Assembly: GCA_002293505.1 (NCBI GenBank)
Contig: DBDI01000027.1
Span: forward strand, 134-17,905
Reading direction: 5' to 3'
Length of the DNA stretch: 17,772 nt
Origin: Alistipes sp. UBA936
Lineage (GTDB): Bacteria; Bacteroidota; Bacteroidia; Bacteroidales; Rikenellaceae
Positions 1 to 6,759 of this stretch are shown in pieces. Each line of letters opens with the position of its first letter. Positions within the stretch are counted from its first letter, which is position 1. A model generated the notes under the pieces. That model ran no database searches. It was given only the letters and a program-made list of their open reading frames with translations, and was not told the DNA's origin. A program made the translations under genes and the position numbers.

Positions 1-19
1 CACAAGGAGGAGCTGCATT

Positions 20-994
20 TTGAAGTGGCACACCCCGCACAACGTAACTACAAAGACTAGGGTTTTCCGTGAAAAGCACGCATCTGCGTCGTTATACTCC
101 TCGCCGAAATCCTCACATACGCCCCAGTATGCTGCGGTTTCGGCTCGTCGCAAGCCTTGCATCCGGGCCTTTTTGACGAAAAATTTGGTCGGGGCCTTTT
201 TGCTGATTGCTCCGTGTGTGGCAGCGGCGCAGGCGCCCGCGCCCGACTTCAATGAGGTGTTCCGGCGGGCACAAGCATACGCAGAGAACTGGGACACGAC
301 AAGGCTGTTTTCCCAACGAGGAGTGAGGGTGGCAGACCTGCCCGATACGGTGAGGCTCGTGCTGAGCGACAGCCTCGGGAGAGGATTTTGCCCACCGGCC
401 CAGGGGAGGGTGTTGTCGCGCTATGGCCCGAGGGGGCGGCGGGTGCACAACGGCACCGACGTGAAGGTTGCGAGCGGGCAGGAGATCTATGCAGCGTTCG
501 ACGGAATTGTGAGATGGTCGGGCTGGAACAGAGGCGGTTTCGGAAACGTGATCATCATCCGACACCCGAGCGGGTTGGAAACATTCTATGCACACCTGTC
601 GAAGCGAACGGTCGAAGCGGGCGATTATGTCGAAGCGGGACAAGTCATCGGAACAGGAGGCCGGACGGGCAGAGCGAGCGGAACACACTTACATTTCGAG
701 GCGCGATATGCCGACCAGAGTTTCGACCCGGAGAGGCTGATTGATTTCGTGACCGGAGAGCTGCGAGTGTATGACTTTGCCTTGAAGAGAGACTATTTCA
801 GCTCGCGCTCCAGAGCCGGTGACCCGGAGAGGCAACCCGGAGAGCCCGAAGAACAATACCACACCATCAGAAGCGGCGACAATCTCAGCACACTGGCGAG
901 GCGGTATGGAACCTCGGTGTCCGACCTGTGTCGAATGAACGGAATAGCCTCGACCGCAACATTACGCGTAGGGCGCACGTTAAGAGTAAGATGA
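20..994 (+). CDS. LysM/M23 family murein hydrolase (secreted)
   Basis: Predicted zinc endopeptidase that cleaves peptidoglycan cross-links outside the inner membrane. With the TTG at 20 it has 324 residues. A hydrophobic signal segment (about residues 54-70, cleavage near CVAAAQA) is followed by an M23/LytM domain at about 125-235 with the zinc and catalytic signature HNGTD (H143, D147), YAH (H192) and HLHFE (H223, H225). A LysM peptidoglycan-binding module at about 280-322 ends the protein. The start is uncertain. The frame is open to the window edge, so an upstream start is possible. An internal TTG at 173 would give a compact signal peptide (MTKNLVGAFLLIAPCVAAAQ), and the long basic region before it looks unlike a secretion signal. 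AAGGAGG at 4-10 lies before the TTG at 20, but this phylum rarely relies on such sites. The stop overlaps the uvrA start (ATGA), so the two are probably cotranscribed. Family call is secure; start is not. Confidence 0.85.
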   Translation: MKWHTPHNVTTKTRVFREKHASASLYSSPKSSHTPQYAAVSARRKPCIRAFLTKNLVGAFLLIAPCVAAAQAPAPDFNEVFRRAQAYAENWDTTRLFSQRGVRVADLPDTVRLVLSDSLGRGFCPPAQGRVLSRYGPRGRRVHNGTDVKVASGQEIYAAFDGIVRWSGWNRGGFGNVIIIRHPSGLETFYAHLSKRTVEAGDYVEAGQVIGTGGRTGRASGTHLHFEARYADQSFDPERLIDFVTGELRVYDFALKRDYFSSRSRAGDPERQPGEPEEQYHTIRSGDNLSTLARRYGTSVSDLCRMNGIASTATLRVGRTLRVR

Positions 995-3555
995 GCCAAA
1001 ACCAAATCCACATCGAGGGCGCCAGGGTGAATAACCTGAAGAACGTGTCGCTGACAATTCCGCGTGACGAATTGGTCGTGGTGACGGGACTGAGCGGAAG
1101 CGGAAAATCGTCGCTGGCGTTCGACACCATATATGCCGAAGGCCAGAGAAGGTATATGGAGACGTTGTCGATCTATGCGAGGCAGTATGTGGGAACGATG
1201 GAGAGGCCCGATGTCGACTCGATCACGGGACTGTCGCCAGTGGTGGCCATTGAACAAAAGACCACGAGCAAGAACCCACGTTCGACGGTGGGAACCATCA
1301 CAGAGATCAACGACTTCCTGAGATTGTTGTTTGCGCGGGCGTCGAGGGCCTACTCACCGGTGACGGGAGAGGAAATGGTGCACTATACGGACGACCAGAT
1401 AACCGAACTGATAATGAGCGGCTACGACGGGCGAAAGATTGCGCTGATGGCCCCGATTGTCAGAGGCCGAAAAGGGCACTACAGAGAGCTGTTCGACACG
1501 CTGGTGAGGCGCGGGTTCACCTGGGCGAGAATAGACGGAGAGATGACCGAGATCGCCTCCGGAATGAAACTCGACAGGTACAAGGCACATACCATAGAAC
1601 TGGTGGTGGACCGTCTGACGGTCAAGGCCGATGCGAGAGAAAGGCTGGCGAAGAGCTTGGCCGAAGCGATGAGGCAGGGAAAGGGAACGATGGTGCTGTA
1701 TGACTACGACGCAGACGGAGCAAGGTTCTATTCGCGCCATCTGATGTGTCCGTCGACGGGAATCTCGCTGGACGACCCGGCACCGCATACATTCTCCTTC
1801 AACTCGCCGCACGGAGCCTGTCCGCATTGCGGGGGGCTGGGTCTGGAGCCTTTAGCGGAGGAGGCGGAGGCCGATGCGGACGAGGGCAGGGAGCTGGATG
1901 GGCGGAGCAACGAAATGACCGAATTCCTGCAACGGGAACCGTGCTCGGTGTGTGGAGGTGCGAGGCTGAAGGCGGAGGCGCTACAATTCCGAATCGGGGG
2001 TCTGAATATCGCCGAACTGTCGGGGATGAGCATCGCCGAGTTCTACGAATGGATGGAGCGAGTGGATGAAGCGTTCAACGAAAAGGAGAGGCGAATTGCG
2101 AGAGAGATAGTGAAAGAGATACGAGACCGACTGAGCTTTCTGGTCAGGGTGGGACTGGGGTATTTGTCGTTGGCCCGGTCATCGAGGTCGCTGTCGGGAG
2201 GCGAAAGCCAACGGATCAGGCTGGCAACCCAGATCGGCTCGCGACTGGTGAATGTGTTGTACATTCTGGACGAACCGAGCATAGGGCTACATCAAAAAGA
2301 TAACCGGAAACTGATAGCCTCGCTGGAAGAGCTGCGCGATGCGGGAAACTCGGTCATAGTGGTGGAGCACGACGAAGAGATGATACGCTCGGCAGATTTT
2401 GTGGTCGACGTGGGGCCGGGAGCGGGACGAAAGGGAGGGCACATTGTGGCGGCAGGAACAGCGGAAGACATTATAGGAACGCCGGATTCGATAACCGGAG
2501 ACTATCTGGCAGGCCGGCGAAAAATACCAACCCCGAAGAAGCGCAGAAAGGGAAACGGAGCCAAGATAGTACTACGAGGCGCTCGGGGAAATAACCTGCG
2601 CGATGTGACCGTGACCTTCCCGCTGGGAAAGATGATATGTGTGACGGGAGTGAGCGGAAGCGGAAAATCGACCCTGGTGAACGACACTTTGAGGCCCGTG
2701 GTGGCGCGTGAACTATATCGCTCGCAAGCGCAACCGCTACCATACGAAGCGATCGAAGGGCTGGAGGCAGTGGACAAGCTGGTGGTGGTGGATCAGTCGC
2801 CCATAGGCCGCACGCCGAGAAGCAATCCGGCAACCTACTCGGGAGTCTTCGGAGATATCAGAAAGCTGTTCGAAGCAACGCCCGATGCGCAAATCAGAGG
2901 CTTCGGAGCGGGGCGGTTCTCGTTCAATGTGAAGGGAGGGCGGTGTGAAGAGTGCCGGGGAGCGGGGGTGCAGACAATCGAGATGAACTTCCTGCCGGAT
3001 GTATATGTGCGCTGCAAGGCGTGCGGCGGAAGGAGGTACAACCGCGAAACGCTGGAAGTGAGGTACAAGGGAAAGAACATCTTCGATGTGCTCGATATGA
3101 CGGTCAACGCCGCTGCCGAGTTCTTCGAACACATACCGGCAATACACAGAAAACTGGCCGCGATACAGTCGGTGGGGCTGGGATATCTCAAACTGGGCCA
3201 ACCCTGCACAACCCTGTCGGGAGGAGAGAGTCAACGAATAAAACTATCGGCAGAACTGGCGAAAACAGACACGGGGCGAACGCTGTATATACTGGACGAA
3301 CCGACAACAGGGTTGCATTTCGAGGATGTGAAGCAACTACTGGATGTGATCGCGCTACTGGTCGACCGAGGAAACACGATGATAGTGATCGAGCACAACC
3401 TGGATGTGATCCGAGCGGCAGACTGGGTGATAGATCTGGGCCCCGACGGAGGCTCGGGAGGCGGAGAGGTAGTAGCAGTGGGAACGCCGGAGCAAGTGGC
3501 CAAGGCCGAAGGAAGCTACACGGGGGAGTTTCTTACAGAAGTGATGAAAAAGTAG
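991..3555 (+). CDS. uvrA: excinuclease ABC subunit A, short form lacking the insertion domain
   Basis: DNA-damage recognition ATPase of nucleotide excision repair, normally acting with UvrB and UvrC in the cytoplasm. The ATG at 991 overlaps the upstream stop; it gives 854 aa beginning MSQNQIHIEGARVNNLKNVS, the usual UvrA N-terminus. Visible: Walker A motifs at 33-40 and 553-560, ABC signatures LSGGESQ at 401-407 and 742-748, Walker B LDEPS/TxGLH twice, and the conserved IDQSPIGRTPRSNPATY-type block in the second half. The UvrB-binding region between Walker A1 and the first zinc module is present. The second zinc module is complete (C652, C655, C675, C678). The first has C253, C277 and C280, but T256 sits where E. 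coli has Cys256. Only 37 residues separate C280 from C318, against about 125 in E. coli; an acidic stretch fills the gap. The missing 88 residues account for the whole length difference from E. coli UvrA (940 aa) and match the insertion domain. It could be a second, specialised UvrA. Confidence 0.93.
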   Translation: MSQNQIHIEGARVNNLKNVSLTIPRDELVVVTGLSGSGKSSLAFDTIYAEGQRRYMETLSIYARQYVGTMERPDVDSITGLSPVVAIEQKTTSKNPRSTVGTITEINDFLRLLFARASRAYSPVTGEEMVHYTDDQITELIMSGYDGRKIALMAPIVRGRKGHYRELFDTLVRRGFTWARIDGEMTEIASGMKLDRYKAHTIELVVDRLTVKADARERLAKSLAEAMRQGKGTMVLYDYDADGARFYSRHLMCPSTGISLDDPAPHTFSFNSPHGACPHCGGLGLEPLAEEAEADADEGRELDGRSNEMTEFLQREPCSVCGGARLKAEALQFRIGGLNIAELSGMSIAEFYEWMERVDEAFNEKERRIAREIVKEIRDRLSFLVRVGLGYLSLARSSRSLSGGESQRIRLATQIGSRLVNVLYILDEPSIGLHQKDNRKLIASLEELRDAGNSVIVVEHDEEMIRSADFVVDVGPGAGRKGGHIVAAGTAEDIIGTPDSITGDYLAGRRKIPTPKKRRKGNGAKIVLRGARGNNLRDVTVTFPLGKMICVTGVSGSGKSTLVNDTLRPVVARELYRSQAQPLPYEAIEGLEAVDKLVVVDQSPIGRTPRSNPATYSGVFGDIRKLFEATPDAQIRGFGAGRFSFNVKGGRCEECRGAGVQTIEMNFLPDVYVRCKACGGRRYNRETLEVRYKGKNIFDVLDMTVNAAAEFFEHIPAIHRKLAAIQSVGLGYLKLGQPCTTLSGGESQRIKLSAELAKTDTGRTLYILDEPTTGLHFEDVKQLLDVIALLVDRGNTMIVIEHNLDVIRAADWVIDLGPDGGSGGGEVVAVGTPEQVAKAEGSYTGEFLTEVMKK

Positions 3556-3759
3556 TATCTTCGCGCCGAGACCAAAGCGTACCGCAAAATCCCCGTCATC
3601 ACCAACTTTGTCGATGACGCCGGAGTGGATCGGATGCGCGAGATGATAAAAGAGAATTACGACCGCATAAAAGCGGAGACCCGCCAGATCGTCGAAGACG
3701 AGATCAAACGCATCGAGGACGACGATGACCTGCGCCACCTGTTGCAGAAGGAGCAGTAG
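3556..3759 (+). pseudogene. coding-like 67-codon stretch after uvrA (gene remnant or small ORF)
   Basis: Directly behind the uvrA TAG, and in the same frame, 67 sense codons run to a TAG at 3757-3759. The translation is protein-like (TKAYRKIPVITNFVDDAGVD, then a charged helical tail ending DLRHLLQKEQ), and third positions are strongly GC-biased as in the neighbouring genes. The first in-frame ATG is at 3634 (41 aa, MREMIKENYDRIK...), and a GTG lies at 3625, but the coding-like codon pattern begins before either. TATCTTCGC at 3556-3564 resembles a Bacteroidetes -7 element with no good -33 partner. I do not recognise the family. Options are the 3' remnant of a lost gene, a short gene with an unusual start, or a UvrA C-terminal extension cut off by a stop codon. 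Confidence 0.4.
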
Positions 3760-3800
3760 AAACAGAATAAGGTGTAATAATCACGACTTGCTCTGACAGT

Positions 3801-3820
3801 TGGGTTATAGTGGGTTATAA
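3801..3820. repeat. tandem 10-nt direct repeat
   Basis: Two adjacent copies of TGGGTTATA followed by G in the first copy and A in the second. It lies between the end of the uvrA segment and the AT-rich island, directly before a hairpin. It may mark the left junction of the island; no matching copy was seen at the right side. Confidence 0.6.
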
Positions 3821-3839
3821 GGGCGCCTCTCGGTGCCCT
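3820..3839. terminator. hairpin between convergent genes, probable terminator
   Basis: AGGGCGCC-TCTC-GGTGCCCT forms an 8-bp stem with one G-T wobble and a 4-nt loop. It sits 9 nt past the stop of the minus-strand gene ending at 3849, and also downstream of the plus-strand uvrA segment, so it could end transcription from both sides. There is no strong T tract on either side. Confidence 0.5.
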
Positions 3840-3848
3840 ATCTGTTAT

Positions 3849-4469
3849 CTATCGCCTGCATCTTATGGTTGGTGGCCTATACCAACCTGCTGCAATCCTT
3901 GATCTTATCCGCTTGTAATTTCTCGGATTATTTTTACAGAGGCAGTAGTCTGCCCCGTAACCACTATCATCATGACGGTCTCCATATCCAAGCAGTAACA
4001 TGGGGTCGGAAATATTAACTCGTTCAGCCACGTTAAATTCCAAAAGAACATCGATCATATCTTGGGTAAGACCATACTCCGGATCGTGCCAAAAAAAGAG
4101 TTTGCTGTCTTTAATAATGTGTCTTGTAGGTAAATATGTACTTCCTAAGGTATCGACCAACGTGATGTAGTATTCATGGGGCATGATCTTAGTGTTCGAC
4201 ACCCCATCGAACCATTCTACTGAATCCGTTTCCGAAGTCTCAATCGATGCTATGGAAATGGTGATTAAATCATCACTGATTTCATAACGATCATATTCCC
4301 CTTTTTCAAAGACCCAGACAACAAACGCATCATATTGATTGCTACGCCTGTATTTGAGAAAATCCGTGATAGCAATTTCTATCGCATCCTCTTGAGGCAC
4401 AGTTCCTTGCATAACAGACTGGCTCATAGCCGAGCAAAACAAGGTAAAAGAAATGATTGACAACAGCAT
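3849..4469 (-). CDS. secreted hypothetical protein, paralogue of the adjacent lipoprotein; possible immunity protein
   Basis: A 206-aa product with no family I recognise. It starts with a hydrophobic segment (MLLSIISFTLFCSAMSQS) but has no positive charge before it. It is a paralogue of the next gene to the right (4547-5101). Both carry a KLFFWHDP / KLFYWNNP block, a following helix (DMIDVLLEFN / EILNVLSQYD), and a tail with YCLCK or YYVCK, a basic stretch and a terminal IRCRR or LRCR. The likely original start is ATG at 4477, 8 nt upstream in another frame: ATG-AAAAAA-TGCTG. One more A would give MKKMLLSIISF, a normal signal peptide. So the gene may be frameshifted or length-variable in the A6 tract. 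No promoter is clear, and a hairpin separates it from its paralogue. Confidence 0.6.
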   Translation of the reverse strand: MLLSIISFTLFCSAMSQSVMQGTVPQEDAIEIAITDFLKYRRSNQYDAFVVWVFEKGEYDRYEISDDLITISIASIETSETDSVEWFDGVSNTKIMPHEYYITLVDTLGSTYLPTRHIIKDSKLFFWHDPEYGLTQDMIDVLLEFNVAERVNISDPMLLLGYGDRHDDSGYGADYCLCKNNPRNYKRIRSRIAAGWYRPPTIRCRR

Positions 4470-4508
4470 TTTTTCATACTCAATATCAATTGGATTATGA
4501 CAATCATA

Positions 4509-4541
4509 ACAGAGAGGGCATCTTTAAAACGCCCTCTCTGT
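4509..4541 (-). terminator. perfect 11-bp inverted repeat, probable terminator
   Basis: ACAGAGAGGGC at 4509-4519 and its exact complement GCCCTCTCTGT at 4531-4541 flank an 11-nt loop. It begins 5 nt past the stop of the lipoprotein gene ending at 4547. The sequence after the stem on the minus strand is only moderately T-rich, so it is a weak classical terminator, but position and perfection support the role. Confidence 0.7.
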
Positions 4542-4546
4542 TTGGT

Positions 4547-5101
4547 CTACCTGCATCTTAATTTTGGTACTCGATAATGTTTATTGATCGTATTTGATCT
4601 CGTTTTTTTGTATTTAGTGAAATCTGACTTACATACATAATATACCACTCCTTGTTTCCCGTCATCAAAAATCATTGGAGGAATGTCGTAGTATGTATCC
4701 CGCCAGTTTATATCAATCTGATCGTATTGAGAGAGTACATTCAAAATTTCTTCTGATATTATTTCAGCAGGGTTGTTCCAATAAAAGAGTTTCCCATCGT
4801 AAATGGCATATGTATTGGGTATTAGCTCATCGTATGTCCCGATTAAATCTTTTGTACGCGGATAGATTTTATTTACCACCCCACCAATCCCAATGATGTA
4901 GTAGCCCCCCTTGTCCGATATTATCAACTCGAAGATGCTATCTGCTTTGTAGAGATTCGAGGTATTAACAAAATCAGTAATGACGTTATGTACAACTTCA
5001 TTGACCCCTCCATTGGATGAAAGAGTATTTTTCCACGCAGCACAACTCGACATTGCACCAAGAAGCAAAATCCCAAGAAGTATTCTATAAGTTTTCATCA
5101 T
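4547..5101 (-). CDS. putative lipoprotein, possible immunity protein for a toxin tip
   Basis: A 184-aa product from the ATG at 5101 (a second ATG lies at 5098). A lipoprotein signal ends in a lipobox-like GAMSSC with C20 as the predicted lipidated residue, so it is probably anchored to a membrane facing the periplasm or cell surface. The rest is a small acidic-to-basic domain with KLFYWNNP and a YYVCK...LRCR tail shared with the gene at 3849-4469. Its start overlaps by 1 nt (TGATG) the stop of the truncated toxin-like gene to its right. That tight coupling is typical of toxin/immunity pairs, and lipoproteins are common as immunity proteins against exported toxins. The function is inferred from context only; no known immunity family is recognised. 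Confidence 0.65.
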   Translation of the reverse strand: MMKTYRILLGILLLGAMSSCAAWKNTLSSNGGVNEVVHNVITDFVNTSNLYKADSIFELIISDKGGYYIIGIGGVVNKIYPRTKDLIGTYDELIPNTYAIYDGKLFYWNNPAEIISEEILNVLSQYDQIDINWRDTYYDIPPMIFDDGKQGVVYYVCKSDFTKYKKTRSNTINKHYRVPKLRCR

Positions 5102-5340
5102 CAATATTTAATAGGAGGATGGCCTCCGGTTAATATTATAAAGTTTCTGAATCCATGAACACTTTGGTTGCGTTTGAAGCCAATATCTCCTCTGCCGTCA
5201 ATCTTCCCAGAAGGCTCCAAGCGCGAAGCATCGGGAAAATGAGACGGATGAGTGTGCCAAGCAGTATGAGGCTGAATCGCACCTAATAATTCCGGGCGAA
5301 TTCCGTAAGGCCCATTTCCGCTCCGCGATTCCGTCATCAT
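5101..5340 (-). pseudogene. truncated toxin-tip fragment with HTHP motif
   Basis: A 79-codon ORF with no signal peptide and an in-frame stop two codons before its ATG, so it is a fragment or a free-standing tip. It contains WHTHPSHFPD (HTHP at 29-32) followed by SGKID...GDIGF and FIILTGG near the end. This pattern is like JAB/JAMM-related metallopeptidase folds (HxHP, then Ser and Asp) seen at the C-termini of polymorphic toxins. It is directly coupled to the downstream lipoprotein gene, as a toxin would be to its immunity gene. Most likely the 3' end of a displaced RHS-type toxin kept with its immunity gene. A functional short protein cannot be excluded. Confidence 0.5.
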
Positions 5341-5363
5341 ACTTTAGAATCAACTTCGCCTTA

Positions 5364-5924
5364 TCATCGGTTTAAGGTAGTTTGTATATGATTTTGTAGA
5401 CTCTGCAGATAATCTTTAGCCAAGACATCGGGGTGTTGTTCTTGTGTCAATTTTATAAGATAACGAGCCAATCGTGTATGATTTTCTGTCGCACCACCAC
5501 CATTATAATATCCCTCAAAAAAAGATCCATCACTGTACGTCACCATCCACTGTATGCCTGTTCCATCATCCTGAATTGAGTTATCTACAAAATTCAGGTC
5601 TGCCGGACACAACAGCAACGAGTCTCTTATGTAATTTGCAGAAAGAGAATCGACAACGAATCTTATTGTTTGAAGATTCGGCATCTCAATGTGCCTTTGG
5701 GTTTCGTTATCATACATAAGAGCTGCGCCCGAAACGTCTTTGAATACAACATCAGACGTGTTTGCATCCCACCACAAAAAAGAGTAATGAGATCGTACCG
5801 GTGTCGTAAACAGGTACATTACCTTCTCAATTCTGTTTTCTGAGGTTTTTTCGGTCAAATCCTCTGACTTTCGTCCGCAGGCCACTGCCAACAGCGTCAA
5901 TAATCCTAAAATCAATACTTTCAT
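5364..5924 (-). CDS. putative lipoprotein, likely immunity partner of the JAB-like toxin
   Basis: A 186-aa product from the ATG at 5924, which lies 1 nt after the stop of the toxin-like gene. An ATG at 5936 inside the toxin end would add MEDK and spoil the signal peptide, so 5924 is preferred. The N-terminus MKVLILGLLTLLAVACGRKS has a clear lipobox with C16. The mature domain has alternating hydrophobic strands (for example SFFEGYYNGGG, IRFVVDSLSANYI), and I do not recognise a family. Immediate coupling to an exported toxin-like gene makes an immunity role the simplest reading. The sequence is unlike the two lipoprotein-like paralogues further left, so it would be specific for a different tip. 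Confidence 0.7.
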   Translation of the reverse strand: MKVLILGLLTLLAVACGRKSEDLTEKTSENRIEKVMYLFTTPVRSHYSFLWWDANTSDVVFKDVSGAALMYDNETQRHIEMPNLQTIRFVVDSLSANYIRDSLLLCPADLNFVDNSIQDDGTGIQWMVTYSDGSFFEGYYNGGGATENHTRLARYLIKLTQEQHPDVLAKDYLQSLQNHIQTTLNR

Positions 5925-5925
5925 T

Positions 5926-6732
5926 TTATCTTCCATTTAAAGTCCCCCAAAACAATCTTTGCCCATTATAATTGTGACCATTTATGTTTCGAATTAGCGC
6001 AGGAGCCATCTGGTTTCTAACATGATGAATATTGCCGGAATTTTGGAAGTACACATATGAATAATTATAGCTTGGATATCGAGTCGAGTGCCGTGCAACA
6101 TTACGAGAGTCTCCGCTAATTATGGCTTGCGTGGGGGAAACTTGATTCCACCCAATACTGCCATGCTCACCCAACCTGCCTTCAACTGATGAATAATTTC
6201 CCGGATGAGAATGCATAAATGCTATTTCATTTTCTCTGGCAAATCCCATTTGTTCTGGATTTATGGCTAATCCATCGTTGTGTATTGTTCCTATGGCGTA
6301 TTGATTGCCACTTCCAACGTCATACCGACTGAAACGCCATTCTGCATTCGAGTTGTCAGCACCAAACAAGAACACAGACGCGAGTTCCGTCGGATTTCCT
6401 CCTGTGTAGCTGGCCGCATAATCACTGTTCATCCCGGTTGAGGCTAAATTGTCGAAAATCGAACGGTCATTTATAGTAATTGACTGTCCTGTTCGTGCAC
6501 CATCCTTATTCAGTGCATACATAGTATGTTTCTCACTCTCTTCCATCCATTTCACCCTGCCTTGATGATCCATTTCCCAAACATCCATCCCGTTTGGATC
6601 GACATACCGCACGGGATTGTTGAGCGTGTAGGCATACGGCGAAATCGGATGGTATCCATAGGCCAAATTTACGGAAAATAACGATACGATGCTCAAGATC
6701 GCACTCGAAATAAAAAAACGTGTTGTTTTCAT
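5926..6732 (-). CDS. signal peptide + RHS core tail + JAB-like toxin-type domain
   Basis: A 268-aa exported protein. Residues 1-26 are a signal peptide (MKTTRFFISS, hydrophobic core, cleavage near LAYG). Residues 27-53 carry the last motif of an RHS-repeat-associated core (YHPISPYAYTLNNPVRYVDP, then NGMDVW), the point after which RHS toxins switch to variable tips. About 60-268 forms the tip. ENEIAFMHSHPGNYS (E169, H174, H176) resembles the JAB/JAMM metal site and the JAB-like toxin families of Bacteroidetes; ISGDSR at 205-210 may supply the later Ser/Asp. The RHS barrel itself is absent, so this is an orphan cassette with its own export signal, not a full RHS protein. It is 27 nt downstream of the transglutaminase-like gene and 1 nt upstream of a lipoprotein gene. 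The RHS motif is seen directly; peptidase or toxin activity is inferred. Confidence 0.75.
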   Translation of the reverse strand: MKTTRFFISSAILSIVSLFSVNLAYGYHPISPYAYTLNNPVRYVDPNGMDVWEMDHQGRVKWMEESEKHTMYALNKDGARTGQSITINDRSIFDNLASTGMNSDYAASYTGGNPTELASVFLFGADNSNAEWRFSRYDVGSGNQYAIGTIHNDGLAINPEQMGFARENEIAFMHSHPGNYSSVEGRLGEHGSIGWNQVSPTQAIISGDSRNVARHSTRYPSYNYSYVYFQNSGNIHHVRNQMAPALIRNINGHNYNGQRLFWGTLNGR

Positions 6733-6759
6733 AGTTGTTATGTTTAATGATTAAAGTAG

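Noticed and set aside
928..990. UvrA start at 928 instead of 991
   Set aside because: It would add 21 residues inside the upstream gene; ATG 991 gives the conserved UvrA N-terminus and an ATGA overlap.
3833..4018. Small plus-strand ORF (61 codons) near the hairpin
   Set aside because: It is antisense to the 206-aa gene whose paralogy to its neighbour shows the minus frame is the real one.
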